From: Bugula neritina
Lineage: Eukaryota; Bryozoa; Gymnolaemata; Cheilostomatida; Bugulidae
Reading direction: 5' to 3'
Assembly: GCA_964035545.1 (NCBI GenBank)
Contig: OZ037766.1
Coordinates: 11,417,722-11,481,721, forward strand
DNA: 64,000 bases
Shown here: piece after piece, positions 48,781-60,600 of the stretch
How positions within the stretch are numbered: the stretch's first letter is position 1
How the letters are laid out: every line of letters begins with the position of its first letter
Notes under the pieces: generated by a model
Databases searched by the model: none
What the model was told of the DNA's origin: nothing
What the model saw: the letters and a program-made list of their open reading frames with translations, nothing else
Made by a program: the position numbers and the translations under genes

Positions 48781-49560
48781 AATGCTGTTGTAAAACATAA
48801 ATTATCAAATTGAAATAGTTATTATTACTATTAGTATTACTATCATTATAACAACTATAATTATTATTAGTATTACTATTAGTATTAGCATTAGTAGTAA
48901 AAAATGAGTAGAGTTCAACATATACAATCTAGCTTACTATAAAAGTAGAAGTAGAACTTCTAAAACTATCATCTGCATCATTATCAGAACTATGAGTAAT
49001 ACTAGTAGTTGTACTGATAGTAATACTATTAATATTATTTAATTATTGATTATTAATTAATTATTGATACTAATAGACAATAGTTATAGTATAACTATCA
49101 GTATGAGACTTGGGCTGGCAGTGATTATCACTATCAGTATCAGCATCGTCATAGTCAAAAGTTACAAGAATTAGAAGCCATATTGATATTCATATTGATA
49201 TTCTCATTGAGTTATGCATAGCCATATTCATAGTAATAGACATAGTCAATCACTGATTGAGTTAATGTCATAGTGATACTCATACTCATGATTAATTTAT
49301 ACGATACTCATACTCATAGTCATAGAGTATCATAGTCATAGTGACACTTCACCGTGAATTTCAATTTAATAATAATTTTAATATTAATATTATTATTATC
49401 ATTGTTGCTAATAGTAATAGTAATATTATGTCTTACTCTTAGTCTAACAGCAGCTTTATGAAGAAGTTGAACATAACTGATAACAAAACAAATTTAAAAA
49501 ATAATACTGTAACAATCAAAATAATAATAATGTATATCAATATGCTAGCAACCTAATAGT
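48781..49560. repeat. Degenerate TATTAGTATTA/ATCAGTATCAG low-complexity island
   Basis: Same word family as the other islands in the window, including runs such as tcactatcagtatcagcatc and atagtgatactcatactcat. No coding content. Confidence 0.75.
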
Positions 49561-52500
49561 AATTTTCAGCTCACTTCATTAACTTTCCGTGCAGTATTGT
49601 GATAGAATAAATTTATTAATGGTGACCTTGACATCTTCGTCCAAACGCCTTTCACGTCAAGCCCCGAACCAATTTGTAAAAATTTTGGATTTTTTACTTT
49701 TGATTATTTTTTACGAAAAGAGCTTCAAAATAAATTTAAAAAAAAGTGAGCTGTTGTCCACATGAAAAGAAATATATGAGTCAATTTTCTAAATTCAAAA
49801 AATTACCAGAGGGTCACAATATTTTTTTTAAAAAGTCTGTATTTTCACGGCAAGCTCTATATGTTAATATAGAAAAATAGAAGACAACTCTTCTTTCGGA
49901 TTTTTCATGTGCCATGGTCACGTCAATATCAGTGCTATTAACACATATATTTTAATTCATTTTTTCTAGTATATTGAGTTGAGATTTTTTTATATATTTT
50001 GTGAATGCAACTAAAAAAGTATGAACTTTTATTTAACAGTAATTGATTTTATCAAAATAACCTGGATGCCTACGATGTTTAAGATATTCATATAAAAAGA
50101 GGCATTTTCTTTAATCTTGATTAATAGCTTATGATGTGTGAGGTGCTCAATCATGAAAGGTCTGCAGTAGGTAAGACCACAGGTTTGTCTGGTAGACTGT
50201 ACTCAAATCCTCCAGTTGATCAAATAACATTCAGCTTCAAGAAAAATAAGGTGAAGATGATGAAATATATATTTGTTGTCAAAAATGCATGTTAATCTGA
50301 CGTCATCTGAAGAAATAGATATCTTGCTCATTATGTAAGGTTGCAACGAAATGGAATTAAACATGTAAACTTTTCTACTGCATGTTTTATTGTTTGTATA
50401 ACAATTATTATTTATTCTTAATATTCAGAATCATATGACACTGTATTTAAATTTAAAAAAGAATTTAAATAATTTTAGCCCCCCCCCTTTCCTTCTAATA
50501 ACACAATTACCATTTTCATTTCATACAAGACTATTAGTTACTAAGACCATAAATCATATTTTGAAGGTTCATGAACCTAAACAACTATGTTTGGGGGGGA
50601 GGGGTAGTCATTTACAGCGAAAAGATTTTATACTTAATTTTTGATTTAAAATTTAATTAAATTTGCATTTATTCATAACAAATCATATATTGGCTAATCT
50701 GGTCTATAATACAGCAGAAATATGCGGTTTAATCATTGATCTCAGAAATTTCATCAGTTGATATTTAGGAGTTGCCCTTTTTTCCTGCAAAGAAAGTTTA
50801 AAATTTCAGCCCTCTAAAGTCTTCATTTAGAATTCTTACATTGCATACCTACGATAGAACTACTTAATTCTCCTTGTTCTTGTATATATGCTGCATAACA
50901 AGGTTATTATGAAATGTCAATTTATACATAGATGATTTGTATAACACAAGATCACTTGATAACTCATTTTTGTATAGATTTAGAGTTGGTAAAAGCTACA
51001 TCAGGCAGCCTAATAATTTATCCATATATCACATTGGTGTCATTCTCCATGCATGTGAACCTTAAAGAATATCCCTAAGAGTTCTTCAAAAATATTTCAA
51101 AAAACCTATAAAAGTTGCATGCATAAAAATAACATGTCATCTGCTGTGAAATTCAGGTGCTGAAATGTCCTTTTAGTGAACTGTTTTAATGTTTTTGTCA
51201 TAATTCAAAGTAAAATAAGTTATAGACAAATGCATGTGTGGGTATTTGTTTATTAGAATGACAATTAAATAGAAAAATATACTAAAACTAATATTCTTCT
51301 ACAACTATTTTCAATTGATGAAACCAAATGTTAACCATAAATCATTCAACTACCTTTTAAATTAAAATATAATTGAGAAATAATCAAAATTGTTTCATTT
51401 ATTTTCAGTTTCTTCTACAGATGATGGGTACAGCCACCACTCTGTTAATCAAAGTGACAGTATAATATTCTAGAAGAATTGGGACAGAAATAGAAAATCC
51501 AGACAATCAACTTGACATAACAAGCCTTGGTAGAACTGTTACTACTCAAATAAAGTAATTTGATATCAAGAATACTATGCGTATGTGACAGAGTCTCATC
51601 TTTCAAATTCTATGCATAAATATGTGCACCTAATAACCAGTTAAGTATTCATGAAATAAAAGTATAAAACAGATAGAATAAAATATAAATCATTAAAACA
51701 ATATTTATACAAAAATATAAAATAGATACAAGGCTATACTTGTAGTATAGGTGCATGCCGTAAAACTATGGAGGTTAGGTGTGGCTGGCAAGATCTACTG
51801 CTCAGTTGGTTCTGAAACAGACCAACACAAAGGCGTGGTGAGAAAACAGTAGTCGTAGCCACTATATTATAGAAATGGCTAAGTGCAAAGTTTTCATATG
51901 GCAGGTTGTAATTTATTGCTGTGAAGTATTATAATGCACACCACAAGGTGCTTTAGCCTACGTGGTAGAAATTCTCTGGTTGTCTAGAGCTAACAAACAA
52001 CATTTCACAGGAGCTGGCAATAATGAAATAAGTGCTAATGCTACACCACCTTAGGTTTGCCCATATCACCGCACATTTGACAATATAGCATTCTTTTGTT
52101 TATATCAAGAATAATTAATTACATGAAAGTATTGTACATTTCCTTACCAAATTTAAACAGCTATGAGAATTGGCCCACTTTATCATCACTTTTTCTCATT
52201 TGTTGTTTTTTCTAATTCATCTATCTATAAAAATCAATACAGCTTATAAAATCATATTCGACCAAGAGAACATATAGCTACATGCTAACCAAACACTTCC
52301 TATGTTCAACAGCACAAACAACAGTACAGTCTTACATAAAATAAAAATGTCTCTTTCTTCTCGAAAGAGTCTGTTGAATTTTTTTAAAATTTAAATTCAG
52401 TCAACGAAAAGCTAAAGTACCACTCATTAAAAGTAGAACCGCTCTTAAAATTTATTGAATATGATAATTAAATATAAATTTTTTTGTATAAAAGTTTAAC

Positions 52501-53473
52501 TTTCTTGCACAAAAATCCAACTTATTTGCATGAAAATTTATTTGTTTTTGTTAAAAACCATGTAAATAGCGATAGAGCCCCCCAATATGTTATATGATTT
52601 AGTACACAACATATAGCATGTGATAATACATAGCAAATATACTTGATCTGTTTCTATAACACATAAAATAAATTTGTTTCAAATCTATATTCGAATATCT
52701 CAAAATATACACTAGAGAATAATTAAAACAAAGACTATACAAGTGAGAATAAGATTAAAGAGTGTATGAGAAAGATCATATGACCAATGAGTATACAGGT
52801 GAGAATAAAATGGAGGAATATGAAGATGTTATTAGAACTGTGTGCCATTAGCATGGAAAAGGTGATGGCTTAATCCAAACAAGCAACAGTCAAAACTTGA
52901 TATTTTTTTGGAGCAGATTGGAATTATTTCTAAATCCTTGCAAGTTATCAAAAAGAAAATCCATTACTAACTTGATGGTTGGTATGAGTCAGGAACATCT
53001 CACATAATATTTTCACAAAGCCTCATTTTTATAAACAAAGAGGCTTAAAACTTATGAGACAAGCAACATACTCAAGTCAAAGTATTAGAAGTTGCGGTTT
53101 GTTAGCATTATACTGGCTTGCAATATGTAAAGCATTATGATAATCAAATTGACACTTGGTTATATACATGTGTGGCATTTCAACAAAACAGGCAATCAGC
53201 AAAAACTTATTTTGCTAGAAGTGGTGAGCTTCTACAGTTTAACCACACAATCAAGAGAAAAATACAAAAATATGTTTTCATGAGTAGCTTTAATCTAAAT
53301 AAACTCCTAGAATTAAAATTTTAAATGATCAATTTCTTTTATGCGACACTAGTTGACATTTTTTATTGTATTTTCTTTAAAGATCATCAATTTTTAGTGG
53401 TGATACAACTAAATACAACTGAGGCATGTAAAATCTGACAAGTCTGAATAAAAAAGCAATTGAATTTTCTTAC
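49561..53473. other. Region downstream of the last identified peroxidasin exon
   Basis: Should contain the peroxidasin 3' exon(s), but no von Willebrand C-like Cys-rich exon was found by eye on the - strand. A + strand segment at about 51420-51474 (ending in a stop, with AATAAA about 75 bases further on) looks like a terminal exon but has no recognisable relatives. Confidence 0.4.
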
Positions 53474-53883
53474 TTTGTCTTGTAAAGATGATATTAGTTG
53501 AGAAAACTTGTCGATAGCGTGTTCTAGACCATCAATTCTCTCCTCATAGAGATGCTGCTCTGTATGGTGGCTGGTGGGTGCCGCGTTTCCACCAGATGCC
53601 GAGGGTTTGTCTTCAGAGTAGCTGTACTGATAGCCTGCAGACCTCCTGTTCCTTGAAATGATGTTGTGGGTTATAGACTGGAAATCTCCGGAGTTGTCAC
53701 AATCTGTAAGAGATGACAACTACCGCTGTAACAGTGTATTCAGGATATTGTTCAAGATACAGAGAAGAAAAGTGATTGCTTTCCCATTTGATACGCTTTT
53801 TTGTACAGTTCTATTTTATTTTCTACTATATTGGCTTAAATAAAACTTTGAGTTGAAGAGTTTCAAATCACACCTAGCTTATA

Positions 53884-53961
<78 letters not shown>

Positions 53962-56900
53962 TATAATACATATACACGTTAGCACAGTATTCACACTTCA
54001 CCAAAAATAATATTCAACCATTTGCTGCCCAATATTTATAAGAAGAGAAACTACTCACAATGTGCAGCATATAATTAAATGCAGCACATTGTGGCCAAAA
54101 GATGGACAAGGCCTTGGGCCTTTTAACTAATTTCAGGGCCCACAACTCTAAGATGGGTAAGTAAATTATGAGACTGCTTTTTGTACTTGTGTGTTTTGTA
54201 CCCAGCATTTAATATTTATTGGCAAAGTTTCTGAGTTATTACAAAATGAATATTCCAGTTAGAAGCAATAATTAAAAAATATTGAGAGAGGAAGGCAGTT
54301 TGAATACCTAAAGTTGATGTTTGAAAATTATAGTTTCGGCTATGATTCAAATAATTGAATAAAATCTAATACTGCAGAAATTATATATTTTTGCAAACAA
54401 TTTTTGCTGAATTTTAATGAATATTTTTAGTTTATGGCTGAAAAACATGAGTAACTGCAGAAATATGTAGATGATTTCAAATACTCTACTTGTATTATAA
54501 AAGCAATTTTACAGACAAAGCTACATAGAACATTTAACTGGTTCAAACTAATTAGTTATTCAACCCAATGGCATGATGTTTATAATATTTTACAAGGCTT
54601 CAACACAGGGACATAAAACTATTCTATAAATAAGTCATCTTACTCAACAAGTTTACATATAACAGAAACCATTTAGGTGCAGTAGTTGAAAAATTGCATA
54701 AGCCTAAATTCTTTAACTTTCTTGATAAATTTTGGTTTGGGCATGGAACTGAGGTTGCATGCCCAAGCAGCCACTGATACACTTACTGTGACAGCAGTGA
54801 GACCAAACTTTGAGGTTCAGTTTTGGAAGTTTGTTGGAGTCACATTTGTGGAACTGACGGGGATATTGCGAGAGTTTGAACACATCTGCCGGTATGTCAG
54901 TGATGTTATCCGCACTCATGCAAATTATGTGAGACAATGTGACTTGTTTAATCTCTACCAGCTGATCTGGTGAAAACACTCCTGGACTTTCATAGTAGAA
55001 CCTGCAACACAATCTAGTTTGTATAATTCAGTTGAAATTTCTCTAGGCGTGTCTTGAAGCACTGAAAATGAGAAAAACAAGAGCTGAAAGAAATTCATGA
55101 TACTCATTGCATATAGACTAGAATATGACCTATTATATGTTGTAAGCTGATAACAACATTAAATTTACAACACATTTTTACCATTATAATTGATATTTTA
55201 AAACTTATTTTAAGTCAGATCTGGTTGATTACGAAATTTTCTTTTATCAGCAAATTTAACATACATTAAATTATCGTTTTGCATATATTTCTACTTTAAT
55301 GGAAAAAAAACGTAATTTTAAGAGTATAAATGAAACAACTGATTACCTATCCCCATCCCTTAGTCTTCTGAACTGCTCAGCCAATATGCAGGTAAAAGTT
55401 TGACCAACTCTGGCGCCAGGTAAAAGCTTCTCCACCATACCACCCACAAATAGATCAACATTCCCTGCAGAAGAAAGATGTATTCTAGTAATGCTTTACA
55501 CGAGTCTCTGAAATTAATATTTGAATAAAGCAATATTTCATAAAACAAAATAAATCTAATTACTAAATTTTATAACAATGAATCATTAAGCAACAAATAG
55601 CACTCAGAAATATCATCTTGGCAGATGTTTATATATACTGTCTTTTCAGTCAAAGTATGGTATAGTAGCCATTTACTAATAAGAATGCTTCTAAATTAAA
55701 AACTAATAAATTGTATAGAGCAGGATTCTTCATTAGACAGTTCTGCTACATAAACAGGATAGCAAATTGATACATAAATTTTGTATAATTTATGTTTTAT
55801 TAAAATTTCTATGCCAATTAGTTGGTTGTTTGAAACATATTGCTTCACAGAGTAAATGTTTTGCTTCAATAAACACTAATATAGCTTTTTTAAACAAATT
55901 ATTAATGTTTAGTTTATAATTTCATCAAAAAATAATAAATATAACAAAACTAGGAGCGCAGAAGACATTTTTAAACAGCTTTGTAAACCTTTGAGAAATA
56001 TTGTAGGAACTAAATCATCTAAAAGTAGAAGTTTATCTAATGGTATAGTGAATAAAAGAATTTTAGGTAAAAATAGCACAGGTAAAATGGCACAGGTAAA
56101 AATGGCACACTGATGCTAAGTTTTCCCAAACCCAAACCTCCCATCCGAAACCCAAATCCCAAATCTTTAAGCCCCAACTCTAAACTCAAACCCCCAAACC
56201 TAAACCTCAATATAAACCCCAAACCCCACACCCTAATATTGAAGAATTGTGATTTTTATTTACTTTGCCATTTGTGCCATTATTACCTCTGCCATTTTTA
56301 CCGGACACCGAATAAAAGTGAACAACTAGGCAATTAAGTTTGAAACTGTTTGAAAGTAACTTTCCATGGTAAACTTTCAATACCTGGATGCCCATATATT
56401 TGCTCTAATTTCATTCTTATTTTCACATCAGGAATTTCATTCACCAAGTCATCAAATGTAAAAGCTTCCCCTAGCCCACATTTCTTCCTCCACTCATTAT
56501 AAGAAGGGAGGCCGTGGTCACGGCCCCTCTGTATGTTTAATGCCGCCAAATCTAAAACCACAAATCAATTTATACTGAAATGTGAGGAAACAAAAGAAAA
56601 TTAAGTCGGATTTATCATTTAGGTTTTAATGACTGTTATTACAAAATTTAATTGAATTATTTTAATGAAGAATTAATATTATATGTTGTGACACTGAACC
56701 AACATAAGTATCTCATTAATGGTATATGCTATTTTTTCACTTTACACATTTGAGACAATTATACAGGTAAAGTTGATGAGGTATGTCCAGTAATAGAAAA
56801 TCATGTGTTCTAGACGAGAAATGGAGCAAAAAAGTTATGTTCCCTCGAGAAATTTAAGAAAGGCCCGGCATGACAAACAAATTTCAAGGTTCCAATAAAA

Positions 56901-57561
56901 ACATTATTTCCTTTAATAGCTTAAAGAGAATTTATTATTTAATAATTATTGTACAAACCAGTAATTTAATATGAGAGTAACCTTATCAACTGTATTGTTT
57001 AACTAATGGGTTGAGCAAAGCATGTTCGCCAAAATTAGTCTATGACAATACCACAGACTGCAAAAAGCTATAAAATATCTTTAAGTTTATTCTTTTAAAA
57101 AAGATAAAATTTTGGTCTATAGGGTGTTGTGATATTTATCTAGCATTAATTAGTAATTGCATGATAAGGAGGAACAATAGTATCAGTTGATTTTACAATG
57201 TATTATGGGTAGTTTAAGGATAGTTACCGAGCGAGACTGAGTGAGCCAACTTAAACAGTTTCTCTGTGAGCTCTTCATTGAAGATTTGACTTGAAGTAGG
57301 CATTTTAGCAGCAGTGCCATAAAGACCTCTTATTATAGGGTCTATACCACCTTCTTCAATGATACGGAAGGGAGCAAAGAATGCTTTGTGGAGAGGTAAA
57401 TGGCCATAAATGTCTTTCTGCATTGTGCTATTGAGTCTGAATAATGAATAATATAATAGTAAATGTTAGAGTTATATACAGTATATATACGGTATATTTG
57501 CGGTATATATACAGTATATATACACACACGCACGCACGCACACACACATATATATATAAAT

Positions 57562-57625
<64 letters not shown>

Positions 57626-60600
57626 ATGAATTAATTATAATCAATTGCTAAAACTCATTAACAATAATTATATCATAAATTGAGTTTTAATAATATGATA
57701 CAATAAATCTTTCAGATGTGTCACACAATCTTGTTTGATTCTCAGGGATTTCTCACATGTCATCAAATACGATTAAAAGTCCATTAATTAGAATTCAAGG
57801 TCAATTCGTAGGCAGTGCCAGCTGAGAATGTCATTATCTATCGTATTAAACTTGGCAAAAAAGAAAATTACTTTTAATCGCTTTTAACTTTCATAAACTA
57901 AAGATCCTAAGAATTCTGTCTGTCTTAAATTAAAATAATCTTCAGGTAATGAAGAGAAGGATAAATATATTAGATCTAATTGTTATGTATTAAATTTGGT
58001 ATTAGTAAGTTGGCAAGTCAATGTTATTGAGTAAATGCTTTCAACATTTCGCTATAAATAAATTGATATTTTTTAAACTAAATTTCTCCAAATTATTAAT
58101 ATTTCAACACCTGGTTATTTTATCTAAATAGATTTGTGCAGGCAGATTACTTTGATTAGCTTCACCTCTCCTTGTTGATACCATATGCCTGTCAACATTA
58201 TACAATATACATATTATATATAATACATATGATACATATGTAGAACTCACCTGTATAGAACAGGGTTGATTAGAGAGTGACCAAATCTGAAAGCGGCTGT
58301 TGCAAACACATTCAGCACAGTAGGATCTGTATGAGGGTTATAGCCCTTGTATTCGCCAACAATGCTCATCCCAACCTAACAAACATTCACCTTAAATTAT
58401 ATCATAGTTGAGGCAAAAATATCATTGCAATAGTAAAAATTGCATTCGACTTTAGTTTAAATAAAGTTCTGTTAAAAGAGTTTATTTTGTTATCTAGTTT
58501 ATAAGTATAACTAACCGGTCCAATGATCTTAGGCAGCCAGTGCTGATATGTGATGTGTTGCATAATGGCGCCTACAATCTTCCTAGTTTCATAGTAAACC
58601 ATGTCTCCGTCCCAGTGCGGGTTCAGAGTGGACAACTCCGTAGCTATTCGGTTATGTTCTCGAACAAACAATGTGTGTACAGAGAGGAGCCCCAACTGTT
58701 CATTAGCTCTTAGGTCCCCAGCCAGAAAACATGGAATATGTGTCTTTTGAGGATCAATCTAAAATATGTAATAATGAAAATGTTAATTAACATTGTTTAG
58801 TAGGTTAAGTTTATGTTAGACTAATTGTCATCTATATCAAGTGCATTGTATATTGATAAAGTATATACGTAGGCACTGTTGTATTAAATAGACGCAGTAT
58901 AAGTGATGGTGAGAGAATTTAGTTACGAAAGTGAGAATGACTCAGAAGTTATGAAACATGAAAAATGAGCACAAAATTGTATAAATATATTTTGATGCAT
59001 ATAAACCTGACAGTCCATTGGAGCACGAGTATTAAATGGTAACAAGTTTTTCCCAGACGTTGTTTGCAGTAGTCCTGTCTTTAGAAGCCCCGTATTTCTT
59101 GCCAAGTTCCTAAGGCTACGAGAGTGTTCTTGCTCAGAACCATACACATTTGATGCATCTAAAAATAAATTCTTGTTTCTAAACTACACGTGTTTACCTA
59201 GGTGCTGTTTCGTGATACATTTAAAAGTGTACAGCTATTAGAAACACCAACATCTCAAAACTTATCAAATTTCTAAATATTCATCTCTAATAATTTTATG
59301 ATTCACTGTATCAGATAAATACTAATTTTTTGTGTGATTGTACATTTACCAATAAAAGCCGTAAGTTCATTGAGTTGCTCTCTGTGGGTGATTTTGTTGA
59401 AAAAGACTGATGTCATTCCGCTGCCACAGGCAGCACTTGATCTCGTCATGCCTATGCACTTCCTATGCGCCAACCTTGGGTCTCCCTCAGGGGTTTGGAT
59501 GGGGAAACATGGAGCTTGATTGTCACACGTAGAATTACAGAGTTGTCCATCACTGAATCTATAGTTAGTAATAAGACACATTATTGGCTGATGAATTGCA
59601 TAATACATGCCATACACAAAGTAACATAAAGAAAATAATCGACATTTGAATTTTATGATGAAATTATGTCCACATATCCATAATTATATGTAAAATATCA
59701 TTGATCAGTGTTAATATGTATAGCAATAAATATTCAATATACAATTATAGTTTATATGATATATAAATTACATACAGTGCAATAAAAAGCATGACATCTA
59801 TGAGCTAATATCAATTTTGCATATAATTATTTATGTTAAAAATGTAGATTAACGTAATGCAGAAGTACATGTTCAGAGATTTGCATATAAATAATCATAT
59901 TAACTGATGGTCAACAAAATATACAAAAATTATCAAAATACAGTTTTATGTAGATACATTAAGATAAATCTCTTTACTATACCTGGATCGGCTCACAGAC
60001 ATGGGTGTTAAGGTAATATCATGATCTAGAAATTGACCCCACTGCATGAGAAAGCTTGTAAATCTGTCATCGGCTTGTATCTCATGAGCACTCATAATCT
60101 GCGTAGAGACAAGTCTAGCACTAGGTTTCGGGAATCCATGATGCAGCTTACTAGCATTCCAACCTAAAGAAAAAAATATGTAATTAAATAAATTGGTGAA
60201 CAAATATAATTTATATAGTAAATACTTGTATACACATCATATGCTGATTGAAAGAAAATCAATATTCAAATTTGACCATAAAATATTGTTCTTCAAAAGT
60301 TTAAATTTACAGTTACTAACCCACGGGTAGATTAAAATTATTTTCATAAACAGCTGGAAGCCATCTTGAGAATTTGGTCAGTGAAGATCCGACCATAGGC
60401 CGGTGAAGATTATTGCAGGTACCGTCTATTGTCCTGTACTTCATGTGAAAGCACATGTTAGTGCAGTCAATGGGTGCACGACTCTCTTCGCAACCAGATA
60501 ATTCAGATATTAGACGAATCTGATTGGGCGATAATATCTCGTGTACATTGCTGTATGTATCTGTGAATTAAAAGATATATAATATTGTAATAAATAATTG

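Noticed and set aside
49621-49680. GC-richer patch with about 40 open codons on the - strand
   Set aside because: No recognisable motif, no matching splice partners; may be part of an unidentified repeat.
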